Assembly (NCBI RefSeq): GCF_013426895.1
Contig: NZ_AP023174.1
Coordinates: forward strand, 2,356,001 to 2,420,000
Direction: 5' to 3'
DNA from: Paraburkholderia largidicola
GTDB taxonomy: Bacteria > Pseudomonadota > Gammaproteobacteria > Burkholderiales > Burkholderiaceae
Length of the DNA stretch: 64,000 bases
The notes beneath the pieces are model-generated. The model saw only the letters and a program-made list of their open reading frames with translations. It was not told the DNA's origin and did not search any database. This document shows, in pieces, positions 1 through 9,304 of the stretch. The position numbers and the translations under genes were made by a program. Positions within the stretch are counted from its first letter, which is position 1. Each line of letters begins with the position of its first letter.

Positions 1-342
1 GCCCGGCATCAGCACCTGCGTGAACAGCTGGTAGGCGCCGATCAGCATCGCGCAGCCGAGCAGGCCGAGCAGCGTGCCGTAACGCAGCGCGACGACGAGC
101 GGCGCGAACCACAGCCACGGGAAGCCCGTGTGCAGCAGGAACGGATCGTTGCGATCGAGCGCGTACGAGACCGCGAAGACCACGCCGATGAACACGACCG
201 TCTCCACGATGGAAAACGGCCGCGACACCGCGGGCGCGACGAGACGCCGCCACGCGCTCAGGTTGCCGAACGGGTTCGATTGGCGCGGCTTGGCCGCACC
301 ATTGGCGGCACTGGCGGCGCTTTGCGCGCTGACGGTATTCAC
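1..342 (-). CDS. pelD: PelD, c-di-GMP-binding inner-membrane regulator of Pel export (5' part only)
   Basis: Only the first 114 codons are in the window; the 3' part lies beyond the left edge. The GTG start is preceded by GAGGAG. The N-terminal 25 residues are Ala/Asn-rich, then two strongly hydrophobic stretches (about residues 49-63 and 80-112) match the N-terminal membrane helices of PelD. In Pel systems these helices anchor GAF and degenerate GGDEF domains that bind c-di-GMP and switch on polymer export. Those domains would be off-window and cannot be checked. The call rests on position (fourth after pelA, pelB, pelC, same strand, 88 bp from pelC) and on the membrane pattern. Confidence 0.8.
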   Translation of the reverse strand, partial: MNTVSAQSAASAANGAAKPRQSNPFGNLSAWRRLVAPAVSRPFSIVETVVFIGVVFAVSYALDRNDPFLLHTGFPWLWFAPLVVALRYGTLLGLLGCAMLIGAYQLFTQVLMPG

Positions 343-430
343 AGCCGACTCCTCATCACGTGTCGAATTGCTCTGGTGTTGCAGATTGCCGCGCGCGTGT
401 CAGAAACCACGCGACCGACGCGCGACGCCA

Positions 431-982
431 TCAGCCGCGCGTGCGCAGCGGCGACAGCAGGCTGCCGATCAGCGACGAAGCGACGCTCGACAGGCTCGAA
501 CGCGTCCAGCCGCTCCTCGAACCCGTCGCGCTCCACACCACCTGACCCGACGCCACGTCGATCAGTTCGAACGTCACGCCCGCGACGGGCTCGCCGTCCA
601 CGCCGACCTTGTAGCGCCACTCTTCCACGGCGCCCGTCAGCACGTACTTCACGCGCTGCTCACGGGCCCATGCGAGCTTCTTCTCGCCGATATCGCGCTG
701 CGCGGTGTCGAACATCGCGTTCGCCGACGCATCGACGGGCGCCATGCGCACATCCGCAAAACCGTTCTGACGCAAGGCATTCGCCGCAATTGCGGCGGCG
801 CTGCTGCCCGCTGCCGGCGTTTCCGTGAAGTTCGCCATCGTCACCACGGCGACGGAGTCCTTCGATTCGATTGCGGGCGAACCCGCCTGGCGAATCGAAC
901 CGCACGCGCCCAGCACCAGCGCCGATGCGGCCGCTGCCGCCACCCACTTGATCAAACGTGTCCAGCCGTTGATGTTGCTCAT
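431..982 (-). CDS. pelC: PelC, outer-membrane lipoprotein of the Pel exporter
   Basis: 183 residues, the usual size of PelC. The start has GAGGAG upstream; longer upstream starts would run through the tandem-repeat spacer and are rejected. The N-terminus is a lipoprotein signal with lipobox LVLGAC (Cys near residue 26). The mature part begins with a charged strand region (SVAVVTMANF) followed by an alternating alpha/beta pattern as in the TolB/CsgG-like PelC fold. PelC forms a dodecameric periplasmic ring beneath the PelB pore and funnels cationic Pel polymer outward. It lies between pelB and pelD in the canonical pel order. Confidence 0.87.
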   Translation of the reverse strand: MSNINGWTRLIKWVAAAAASALVLGACGSIRQAGSPAIESKDSVAVVTMANFTETPAAGSSAAAIAANALRQNGFADVRMAPVDASANAMFDTAQRDIGEKKLAWAREQRVKYVLTGAVEEWRYKVGVDGEPVAGVTFELIDVASGQVVWSATGSRSGWTRSSLSSVASSLIGSLLSPLRTRG

Positions 983-1022
983 CGAACCACTCCTCAGAAA
1001 TGTCGTTATCGTTTCAATTCGC

Positions 1023-1082
1023 CGGATCAGCAGAACCCGGATCCGTAGCACCCGAATCAATAGAACCCGAATCAGTAGAACC
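1023..1082 (-). repeat. Four tandem 15-bp repeats spanning the pelB stop and the pelB-pelC spacer
   Basis: On the minus strand four adjacent units fit GGTTCTnyTGATyCG, with variation mostly at positions 4, 7-9 and 13. The first unit encodes the last residues of PelB (Trp-Phe-Tyr) and its TGA stop; three further copies follow in the untranslated spacer. If read through in another frame they encode repeats of VLLIR. Confidence 0.9.
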
Positions 1083-4000
1083 ATTTGTACCGCGCGCCCA
1101 GCAACGTGACGGGCGTGCCGATCTTCGACACGCGCTGATGCTGAAGGAACACCGCCAGGTGATCGCCGCCCAGCACCGCGCCGGCAATGCCGATACTCAC
1201 GTCCGGTCCCCAGCCCTGAATCGAGTCGTGCACGATGCCCACGTCGAAGAACGGACGCCATGCATGCGTGTACTGCTCGAGCAGATCGTTGCCGAAGCCG
1301 AAGTAGAAGCCGTATTGCGTGTACGTGTCCGGCATGAAGTCCTGCGGCGACGCAGGCTGCAAGGCCGTCGGCAACAGGCGCGTCATCAGCGCGTCGGCCT
1401 GGCCGCTTGCGCCGTAGCCGCCGTGCGTGATCAGCGCGCGCAACGTGTAGTCCGGGTAAGTCGTGCGGATGCGGTAGGTCACTTCCGCTGTCGACAGCAC
1501 GCCGCTGCCGATGTAGTTGCGCGCCTGGCTGTAGAAGCGGTCCGCTTCGACGCTGCCCGTGAGCGTGATGCGTTCGGTCATCCGATACGTCAGATCGCCG
1601 ATCACGTTGTCCTTCATGCCGCCGACCAGCAGTGTCTGGTTTTCATCCGCGACCTGGTTGCGGCCCGCGCGCACGCCGAGCGTGAGCGGCGAGTTGCGCC
1701 CCACTTCGCCCGCGAGATCGAGCGTGTAGAACGCGGCCGAACCGACGCGCCGGCCGCCTGTGATCCTGAACGACGTGTCGCGCGTTTGCCGCTCGCCGTA
1801 GATGTCGAGCCAGCGGTCGACGGACGGCACGTTGACCAGTTGCGTGATGTCGGTCGAATGCTGGAAGTGCTGCACGGCCGTCACGCCGACCAGATAGCGC
1901 TCGGCAATCTTGCGGCTGGCGGCGAGCGTCGTCTCGACGTAATCGAGCGGATGCTCGATGTGATTGACGACATCGGCGTCGATCGATTGCGGCCAGTCGA
2001 GCGTCGTTTCCGTCACGCGCGTATGCAGGTCGGTATCTTCCGGCGCGCCGTCGAGCGCGTTGAACGCGAGTTGCTGCGCGCGGTCCGGACGGTCGACGGC
2101 GATCGTCGCGTCGATGCGGTCGTTGACGGGCAGTCGCGAGCGCTCCACCGCGAGCAGGCGCTCCATCTCGGGGATATTGTTCTCGGCGAGCGCGATGGTC
2201 AGCTGCGCATCGGCGGGACGCGACAGGCGCTCCGCGTATTGCTGCGCGAGCCAGCGTTTCGCCAGCGGATTGCTTTCCTTCGACAACGCCCACGCCACGG
2301 CCACTTCCTTCGCAACGGCACCACGCACGCGCGCGTTCTCGGGCAGGCCGGCGCCGTCCAGCGGCGCGCCGCCCGGCAAGCCCTTCGCCGTGCCGATCAT
2401 CGAGCGGCGCGCGATCGAATTGTCAGCCGATGCGGGCCGCGCCGACATCAGGCTGTCGAGCAGCGCAGCGGACGTATCGCCCGTTGCGTAGTCGGCCGAG
2501 AGCGTCACGCGCCGGCCGCGCAGGTCTTCGAGCGTCTCGGCGTCCTGCGCGGTGCGGCCGCGCATGGCCGCGCGCTGCGCGCCGTGCAGTTTCACGAGCT
2601 GCGCTTCGTCCTGCTGCATCTGCAGCCACACCTTCTTGCGGATCGACCACGCGAGACCGTCGTGACCCGCCTGCTCCTGCGCGTCGGCATAGGTGAGCAG
2701 CCACAGCGGATCGCGCGACATCATCGCCGACTGGCGGCGCAGATATTCGAGCGCGGCGACCGGCCGGTTCAGGCGCATTTCGGCGGCTGCGTAGGGCTCC
2801 CACAAGGCCGAGCTTTGATCGGCACTGCCGCGCCAGCGCTTGAGCGCTTCGCGCAGATCGCCGTCGCTGCCGTAGTCGACCAGCGTCCACAGGTACGCCG
2901 CGCGCAGATCGGAGCTCGCGCCCGGCAGATCGACGGCGCGCTTCAGATCGGCGAGCGCCTTCTGCGGCTCGTTGATCAGGCGATAGTATTCAGCGCGCAC
3001 GCCGAGCAGCGCGGGCGAGGCTTCCGCTGCCTTGCGCTCGTCGGGCGTCAGGCTCGCGAGCAGCGTCGCGATGCGGTCCATCGCCTGCGCGTCGGTGTAG
3101 TAGAAGATTGCGTCCTGCAACGCGCGCACCGTGTGATCGCGGCGATAGCGCAATTCGGCGACACGGCCCGCATCGATCGGATACGGATCGTAGAAGTACG
3201 TCATGTCGCCGAGGTCTTCGGGCGTCGCCGCGCCGCTCGCGATCAGATGGAAATACGCTTCGTTCGCGTCGTCGTCCCGTTGCAGCAGACGCGCGAGTTC
3301 CGCGTAGTTGCGCCAGAAGTCCTCGTCGCTGTCTTTCGCGCCCGCGCGCGCCGTTTTCAGCGCAGCCAGCGACGCACGATAGTCGCCCTGCCGGTACAAC
3401 ACGCTGGCCGTGCGCAGCGCCGCATTCGCGTCGTTCGGATGACGCGCCTGCACCGCGCGATAGGTCGCGAGCGCCTGATCGTCGTGACCCGCGCGCTCGG
3501 CAAGCTGGCCGATGCGTTGATCGATCGCATCGGCATTTGTTGTGCGCGGCAGCGAGCGCAGGAATGCAAGGCCATCGTCGGGACGGCCGAGACGTTCGTA
3601 CGTTGCCGTCACGTTGTCGATCAGCTTCAGGTCGTTCGGCTTGGCGCGCGCCTCGTGCACGAGCGCCGTCAGATAGGCTTCGTCGTCATCGAGCATGGGC
3701 GCGATGCGCAGCACGTTCTGCCAGCCGACCTGATCGTTCGACAGTTGCGCGTAGTCGAGCCACGACTTCAGCGCGAGCGACGGATCGCGATTCCATTCGG
3801 CGACCTGCGCGAGACGCTTGACCCATTCCACCGAACGCGGATCGCGCTGCACCTGCTGCGCGGCGACTTTCTGCGCGCTCGCCAGATCGCCCGATTCGAC
3901 GAAGGCCTGGAATACGACGTTCGCGACGCTCGGGTCCGAACGGATTGCGGAGGCGTCGACGCCGTTCACACTGCTGGCGGCTTGCGGCGCTGACGCTGCT

Positions 4001-5052
4001 GGTGCGACCGGCGCTGCTTGCGTGGCGACGCGGATCACCCGCACTTCGCCCTGCTCTTGCGCGGCTGCCTCACGCATCGCGGCGCGCAGGCTGACGAGCG
4101 AGCCGCCATGCCGGTACGCGACGGGACCATCCATATACGCATAACCCGCTTGCGCCACGCTGCGCACATGCTCGGCGAGCGGCGACGTCGGCTCGGCGAG
4201 CGCGTACTTCGCCAGCAGCTTCGCATAGCGGTCCACAGCGTCCGGACGATTGGCCGCGCGCGCGAGATTGAGCATCACGATGAGCGTGGCGGGATCGTCG
4301 GCGAGCTTGCCGAGATGCGCGTCGGCGGCCGTCAGCGCGTCGTCGAGCAGATTGCCCGACTGCAGCGTGCGCACGCCCGCGACGAAGCAACGGCGCTGCT
4401 CGTCGCGCGTCTGCGCCACGGCTTCCTGACGGAACCATGCGTCGGCGGCTGCGTGATAGTCGCCGACCTGCAGCGCGTAGCGCGTGATCTGCGTGTCCCA
4501 CTTCGTGCGCCCGTCGGGATCGTTGGCCGACAGACGCGCGTACAGACGCGCCGCGAGATCGGGCATGCCGACGGCGGCCGAACGCTGCGCGAGCCACTCC
4601 AGATCCTTCGGCGCCCACGGCAGCTTCGCGGCCTGCGTCAGGCGCGCGCGCAGCTCTTCGAGCGCGGGCGCGCGGCGCGGGTCTTCTTCGGGAATCGCGA
4701 AGGTGCGCTGCTCCGTCACCGACAGATGCAGCATCATCGCGCTGCGCATCATGTCATCGGTGCCGAGCGCTTCCATGCGCGTGGCAATACGTTCGGCGTC
4801 GTCGGTGCGTCCCAGATATAGATACTGGGCGCCCAGCAACGACAGGAATTCTTCGTTGTCGGGCCGCACCTTCGACCACGCTTCCAGATACGCGACGCTC
4901 AACTCGCTCGGCGCGCCGACGGAGGCGACACGCTGACGCAAGCCGCCGCGCGGCGACACGCCGTACATGGTCGCGAGCACCACGCCCGTGAGCGTGTAGA
5001 CGAGCCACGTCGGAACGATACGGGGACGTTTGTCGTTCGTTTTATCGTTCAC
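1072..5052 (-). CDS. pelB: PelB, TPR-rich outer-membrane porin for Pel secretion
   Basis: About 1,326 residues, somewhat longer than the roughly 1,200 of Pseudomonas PelB. The chosen GTG start overlaps the pelA stop by 11 bp and puts a single membrane helix (PTWLVYTLTGVVLATMYGV) near residue 15; a longer open frame upstream lies inside pelA. The middle is Ala/Leu/Tyr-rich helical repeats typical of tetratricopeptide arrays. The last 300 residues alternate in the manner of a beta-barrel and end in an aromatic pair (Phe-Tyr), the outer-membrane sorting signal. In Pel systems the TPR part docks PelA and the barrel is the exit pore. Translationally coupled to pelA. Confidence 0.9.
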   Translation of the reverse strand: MNDKTNDKRPRIVPTWLVYTLTGVVLATMYGVSPRGGLRQRVASVGAPSELSVAYLEAWSKVRPDNEEFLSLLGAQYLYLGRTDDAERIATRMEALGTDDMMRSAMMLHLSVTEQRTFAIPEEDPRRAPALEELRARLTQAAKLPWAPKDLEWLAQRSAAVGMPDLAARLYARLSANDPDGRTKWDTQITRYALQVGDYHAAADAWFRQEAVAQTRDEQRRCFVAGVRTLQSGNLLDDALTAADAHLGKLADDPATLIVMLNLARAANRPDAVDRYAKLLAKYALAEPTSPLAEHVRSVAQAGYAYMDGPVAYRHGGSLVSLRAAMREAAAQEQGEVRVIRVATQAAPVAPAASAPQAASSVNGVDASAIRSDPSVANVVFQAFVESGDLASAQKVAAQQVQRDPRSVEWVKRLAQVAEWNRDPSLALKSWLDYAQLSNDQVGWQNVLRIAPMLDDDEAYLTALVHEARAKPNDLKLIDNVTATYERLGRPDDGLAFLRSLPRTTNADAIDQRIGQLAERAGHDDQALATYRAVQARHPNDANAALRTASVLYRQGDYRASLAALKTARAGAKDSDEDFWRNYAELARLLQRDDDANEAYFHLIASGAATPEDLGDMTYFYDPYPIDAGRVAELRYRRDHTVRALQDAIFYYTDAQAMDRIATLLASLTPDERKAAEASPALLGVRAEYYRLINEPQKALADLKRAVDLPGASSDLRAAYLWTLVDYGSDGDLREALKRWRGSADQSSALWEPYAAAEMRLNRPVAALEYLRRQSAMMSRDPLWLLTYADAQEQAGHDGLAWSIRKKVWLQMQQDEAQLVKLHGAQRAAMRGRTAQDAETLEDLRGRRVTLSADYATGDTSAALLDSLMSARPASADNSIARRSMIGTAKGLPGGAPLDGAGLPENARVRGAVAKEVAVAWALSKESNPLAKRWLAQQYAERLSRPADAQLTIALAENNIPEMERLLAVERSRLPVNDRIDATIAVDRPDRAQQLAFNALDGAPEDTDLHTRVTETTLDWPQSIDADVVNHIEHPLDYVETTLAASRKIAERYLVGVTAVQHFQHSTDITQLVNVPSVDRWLDIYGERQTRDTSFRITGGRRVGSAAFYTLDLAGEVGRNSPLTLGVRAGRNQVADENQTLLVGGMKDNVIGDLTYRMTERITLTGSVEADRFYSQARNYIGSGVLSTAEVTYRIRTTYPDYTLRALITHGGYGASGQADALMTRLLPTALQPASPQDFMPDTYTQYGFYFGFGNDLLEQYTHAWRPFFDVGIVHDSIQGWGPDVSIGIAGAVLGGDHLAVFLQHQRVSKIGTPVTLLGARYKWFY

Positions 5053-7810
5053 AGCGGATCTCGACGGGCTGATAGTGGACTTCGAGGGCATTGAGCGCGG
5101 GCGTGTCGAAGCGTGCGTAGGCGCCGTCGCGTTGCAGCGGCACCGCGCGGCCCGCGACGCTCGCGGTGCAGCTTTGTGCATTCGCGAGCTTCACGAACGG
5201 CTGGTAGTAGCTGCCGAACTCGAACGAGAGGTTCTTGCCGTCGCGTTTGAAATCGCGCACGAAGCCGTTCGCTTCGGCGATGTACGGCAGCGCATCCGCT
5301 TTCGGCAGCGCGCCGGCCGCATCGAATGAGACGCGCGCCGCGCCATCGGTGATATGGATGTACGTGCCGTCCGGTCCCGCCGCGTAGCCCGTCACGCCGC
5401 GCGACGCGCGCAGATCGGGCGACGTCGTCAGCGGCCAGTGCAATTCGCGCACTTCGCCGTTGCCGCGCACGATCCAGTCGCTCGACCTCGCATTCGACGC
5501 CTCGCTTTGCACCGTGCGCGCGACGGCGAACGAGCGCCAGTCGAGCACCTTGTGCGCGTAGTCCGTCATATGCACGGGCAGCACCGGCTGCTTGAGCACG
5601 GCCGAGAAAATCTGGTCGAGCGCGCGCAGCGACGCGACCTTCGTGCCGCTGTACATGTGGTAGTAGATATCGATCGGTTTGAAGCGCAGCGGCTTGTCCG
5701 TCATGTCGAAGGTTTCGAGCACGCGCGTGAAGCCGTAGAACGGGCCGAGCCAGTCGTTCGTGTAGACGTTCTCGTCCTGGTTCGGCGCATACACCTGGTA
5801 CGCGCCCGGCCCTTTCAGCACGCCGATGGGCGCGATATTGGTCCAGCTGTTCGCGCTCTTCGTGATGACGGTGTCGCCGCCGTTCACGTTATCGACGCCT
5901 GCTGCATAGACCTTGCGCACGACGATCGCGGGCGGCTCACAGTTGCCGGGCCATTGCAGGATCGTCGTCTTCTTGCCCGGGGGCGCGAGACGCGAGTTGA
6001 TGTAGTCGATCGAGCCCGTGACTTCGCGGTCGATATTGAACGTGTAGTTCGGGATGTTCAGCGAGAACGCGGTATCGCCACCGCCGCGATCGATGCGCTC
6101 GCCCGTCTTCGCATCGACGTTCTCCCATTCGAACGGATGCGAATACGTGTGCGTGCCGATCGCCACATACGGCAGCGCGAACATCTTGCGCGCGATCTCT
6201 TCGAGTCGCGGCGAGATCTGCGGATACAGGCCCTTCGGCCCCACTTCGCCTTCGATCACCGACAGCGTCATCGGCACCTTGTAGCGCGTGAAGATCTGCT
6301 GGAACAGCGCTTCGCCCGAATAGTCGGCGCCGGGAAATTCCGCGCGCGACGCGAAGCCGTCGCCGTCCACGTGCGACATGAACAGACGCCGGCCGTTTTC
6401 TGTCGTCACGCTGGGCGACGGCATCGGTTGCAGACGCAAGGCCTGGCGCAGGAACTCGATCGGCTGGATGGCCCAGCGCTCCTGGCCGATGCCGTTGAGC
6501 GAGACCACCGTGTAAGGGCTCATCGCGAAGCCGCCCCACGGCGTGATCGCAATCTGGTCGAGCGTCGCTTCGCCGCTCTTCACGCGCAGCAACGACTTGC
6601 TCGCGCTGCCGACCTGCACGCCCGTCAGATCGCGCGTGCCGAGCTTCGGATCGACTTCGAAGCCGACCATCGGATCGCGTGTGACGACTTCGATCTTGTC
6701 CGCGAACGGCCCCGCCACGGCTTGCAGATCGAGCGCGCGCCCTTCGTCTTCCGCGGCGTCGAAACCGAACTGGCCGAGAAACACCATCGGCACGTGCGCG
6801 GCGAAGCGCGCATCGACCCACGCGCGCCAGGCGCCGCTGTTCGGCGTCTCGTCGCCCTGCAGCCACGCGACCACGCCCGCATAGCGGTCCGGCGTGATGC
6901 CCTCGGGCAACGGCTCGTGGACATTCGCGTACTCGACGTCGTAGCCGAGATAGTTGAGCGGCGTTGCGAGATCGCGCACGCCGGGTGTTTCGTCGAGCGG
7001 CAGGTCTTCGTCGCTGTCCTGCACAATCAGTACCTTGCGCGGCAGCACTTCGATCGCGCCGATGCCGACCGCGTTCAGCGACGCGTTCGTCACATACGGC
7101 GTGAGGCCCGTGGCGAGCACCTGAGCAGCCGTCGCGCGCGCACAGGCGCGGTCGTCGGCGGGACAGGTTTCGATCGTTACGACGGGCACGCCCGTCGCTT
7201 GGGTGAACTGTTGCGCGGCGGCGCTGCGCGCGTCGCGCTCGCCTGCCGCGACATTGCCGCTCGCTGCGTCGCGCACGAGCGACGGGCCGACCACCGCATA
7301 CAGCGCTTTCGCATGCGGCGACGCTGCCTGCAACGCCGCGTCGCCGCCGATCACGATCTTTGCGTCGGGATGCGCGGCGCGGATTGCATCGACAGCTGCA
7401 ATGGCCGTCGGCGTGTCGAGCAGGAAGCCGCGAAAGCCGCGCTGCCAGAGCGGTTCGATCTGTGCAGCAACGAATGCGTCGGGCGTGCCTTGCGCGGCAT
7501 CGGCCTGCGTGCGGGCGAGCCATACCGTATGACGCAACGGATGCGCGGCAGGATCGAAGCCGCTGGCGGGATCGATCACGACGGCATCGAATGCCTGCAA
7601 CTCGCCGACGGGCACGCGCGAGCCATAGAAGAATGCGAGATTGACGTGCGGCGTCTGTGTGCCGCCCGATGCTTGCGCGTGCAACTGAGTGGACGCGGAA
7701 GTCTGTGCGTGCGCGGCGACGCCGTGCAGCGCGAGCGCTGCCGTCGCCATGAGCGCAACCATGCGGGCGTGCGTCAGCGCACGAACGAGCGCGCGCGGTT
7801 GCGCCATCAT
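5042..7810 (-). CDS. pelA: PelA, periplasmic Pel deacetylase/glycoside hydrolase
   Basis: About 922 residues from the chosen ATG, close to the 948 of P. aeruginosa PelA. The first 45 residues hold a signal peptide (RMVALMATAALALHG...AHA). An N-terminal GH114-like hydrolase region is followed by a flavodoxin/reductase-like segment (VLIVQDSDEDLP). The CE4-type deacetylase domain carries HVDGDGF near residue 478 and the metal-binding GTHTYSHPF near residue 552. PelA deacetylates Pel in the periplasm so that it becomes cationic and exportable. First gene of the operon. Starts at 7807, 7843 or 7897 are also possible; none has a strong ribosome site, so the N-terminus is uncertain. Confidence 0.9.
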   Translation of the reverse strand: MMAQPRALVRALTHARMVALMATAALALHGVAAHAQTSASTQLHAQASGGTQTPHVNLAFFYGSRVPVGELQAFDAVVIDPASGFDPAAHPLRHTVWLARTQADAAQGTPDAFVAAQIEPLWQRGFRGFLLDTPTAIAAVDAIRAAHPDAKIVIGGDAALQAASPHAKALYAVVGPSLVRDAASGNVAAGERDARSAAAQQFTQATGVPVVTIETCPADDRACARATAAQVLATGLTPYVTNASLNAVGIGAIEVLPRKVLIVQDSDEDLPLDETPGVRDLATPLNYLGYDVEYANVHEPLPEGITPDRYAGVVAWLQGDETPNSGAWRAWVDARFAAHVPMVFLGQFGFDAAEDEGRALDLQAVAGPFADKIEVVTRDPMVGFEVDPKLGTRDLTGVQVGSASKSLLRVKSGEATLDQIAITPWGGFAMSPYTVVSLNGIGQERWAIQPIEFLRQALRLQPMPSPSVTTENGRRLFMSHVDGDGFASRAEFPGADYSGEALFQQIFTRYKVPMTLSVIEGEVGPKGLYPQISPRLEEIARKMFALPYVAIGTHTYSHPFEWENVDAKTGERIDRGGGDTAFSLNIPNYTFNIDREVTGSIDYINSRLAPPGKKTTILQWPGNCEPPAIVVRKVYAAGVDNVNGGDTVITKSANSWTNIAPIGVLKGPGAYQVYAPNQDENVYTNDWLGPFYGFTRVLETFDMTDKPLRFKPIDIYYHMYSGTKVASLRALDQIFSAVLKQPVLPVHMTDYAHKVLDWRSFAVARTVQSEASNARSSDWIVRGNGEVRELHWPLTTSPDLRASRGVTGYAAGPDGTYIHITDGAARVSFDAAGALPKADALPYIAEANGFVRDFKRDGKNLSFEFGSYYQPFVKLANAQSCTASVAGRAVPLQRDGAYARFDTPALNALEVHYQPVEIRCER

Positions 7811-8400
7811 CGTTCTGTGTCTTTGCGGCTTATCGCCTTGCATTACCCCGTCGAGCGCCGGTCGCGCTTCGAATATCGTTTGAATCCCCACTGGCATACG
7901 ATTTTTTCTTCGGTTTATTGCTTTTTTTACCGACCGGCTTTAAACGCCGGTTTTCCCCGGGATTTATGTCCCTACGGCAGCATTGGATGGCCAAATGTCA
8001 AATACTGGCCAGCCGCGGCAAGCGGATGAAAATCTGCAGACTGGAAAGATCAGAGGATATGAAGCGCTATCTCTGTGAATCGGCGCGAATTCTAACGCGT
8101 CCATCGTCAAAAAAGACGGGTGTCGCAAAAATATCACGCGCTTAAAAATGCTTTAACGACGGGCACAGACGATATCGGATTAACCTGAGAAAGGCTCGCA
8201 AACGTTAAACAGATAATCGCGAACGGATATTCACTTTTCATTATTTTTCAATTCGGCACCGTGCGATACCCGGTATTTCATGCAGGGCGTGGCCATTTTA
8301 AAACTCCAATATCTGGAAACTGAAAGGCGCGCAAACGATTTCGCGGTTGCAACGCATTGCAACTCGCGTCGGCGCACGCGTTCATGCGATCATCGGGCGC
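7811..8400. other. Divergent intergenic region between pelA and the AraC-type gene
   Basis: 590 bp, clearly more AT-rich than its surroundings, probably holding promoters for the pel operon (leftward) and the AraC gene (rightward). A 6-bp stem with a 7-nt loop (ACCGGC/GCCGGT, 7933-7951) lies in the presumed pelA leader. Two TGGCCA palindromes 18 bp apart flank a TGTCAA motif (7988-8011). Three TTAA-rich motifs occur at 8145-8210. I find no convincing sigma-70 pair and no gene. Confidence 0.5.
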
Positions 8401-9216
8401 ATGAACGATCAACGTTACTGGTGCGACCCACAGCTGCCGTTCGTCGAAAGCCGGCGGGCTTCTCATTCGCGCGCGTGCTACGTGCCGCATACGCACGACA
8501 CGCTGTCTATCGGCGCCGTCGACAGCGGGCATAGCAACTACGCGTGCGGCGACGACCGCGCGCGTCTGGGTCCAGGCAGTCTCGTGCTGATTCCGGCGAT
8601 GCGGGTCCACTCGTGCAATCCGGACACGGAAAGCGAGTGGAGCTATCAGATGCTTCATCTCGACGTCGCATGGGCGAGCGCGGTGCTGCGCGAAAGCGGC
8701 AGCGCGGACGCCGATGCCGTGCTCGCGCGTCCGTCGATCAACGAGAGCCGCGAAGCGTACCTGCGTTACTGCGCGCTCAACCGGCTGTTGTTCTCGAACG
8801 CGGATAGCGCCGCCAAGGAAGCGGCACTGATCCTGTTCGTCGGCGAACGGTCGTGGCTCGGCGAGGCACGCGATGTGCCGCCCATACAGCCTATCGCCGC
8901 CGAGCGCCTCGCGCGCATCACCGAACTTCTGCATGACGCGTATGGCGAGCGCCTGCCCATTGCCGAGCTCGCGCAGATGGCAGACATGAGCCGCTACGCG
9001 TTCATTCGCGCGTTCCGCGCCGCGACGGGCATGTCGCCCCATGCGTATCAGCTCGATCTGCGCATCAACGCGGCGCGGCGCCTGTTACGCCATGGGCGCG
9101 CGCTCACGGCCATCGCGCATGAACTCGGTTTCGCGGACCAGGCGCATTTCCAGCGCGCCTTCAAGGAGCGCGTCGCGATGACGCCGGGTGCTTACCGTCG
9201 CGCAGCCGTCTCATAA
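8401..9216 (+). CDS. AraC-family transcriptional regulator
   Basis: 271 residues. The N-terminal half is an AraC-type cupin sensor domain (about residues 10-150) with a His-containing beta-barrel segment (PHTHDTLSIG). The C-terminal 100 residues are two helix-turn-helix motifs ending in the family signature (LGFADQAHFQRAFKERVAMTPGAYRR split across the second motif). The first ATG after an in-frame upstream extension was chosen because it starts the cupin domain; the ribosome site is weak. It is followed 88 bp later by a LysE-type exporter on the same strand, a common Burkholderia pairing in which the regulator controls the exporter. A role in controlling the divergent pel operon is possible but unsupported. 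Confidence 0.85.
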   Translation: MNDQRYWCDPQLPFVESRRASHSRACYVPHTHDTLSIGAVDSGHSNYACGDDRARLGPGSLVLIPAMRVHSCNPDTESEWSYQMLHLDVAWASAVLRESGSADADAVLARPSINESREAYLRYCALNRLLFSNADSAAKEAALILFVGERSWLGEARDVPPIQPIAAERLARITELLHDAYGERLPIAELAQMADMSRYAFIRAFRAATGMSPHAYQLDLRINAARRLLRHGRALTAIAHELGFADQAHFQRAFKERVAMTPGAYRRAAVS

Positions 9217-9304
9217 GCGTGCCCTTCCGCGCCGCGTCGCGCACTTTTCTTCAATATCTTCGCTCGCAAGTCCAGCAGACTCCCGTCACACACAAGGAGT
9301 CGAG

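Noticed and set aside
1000..3993. Very long open frame on the plus strand opposite pelB
   Set aside because: Arg/His-rich composition and exact antisense position to pelB show a high-GC mirror frame.
5354..8029. Long plus-strand frame opposite pelA
   Set aside because: Antisense shadow; no domain and no ribosome site.
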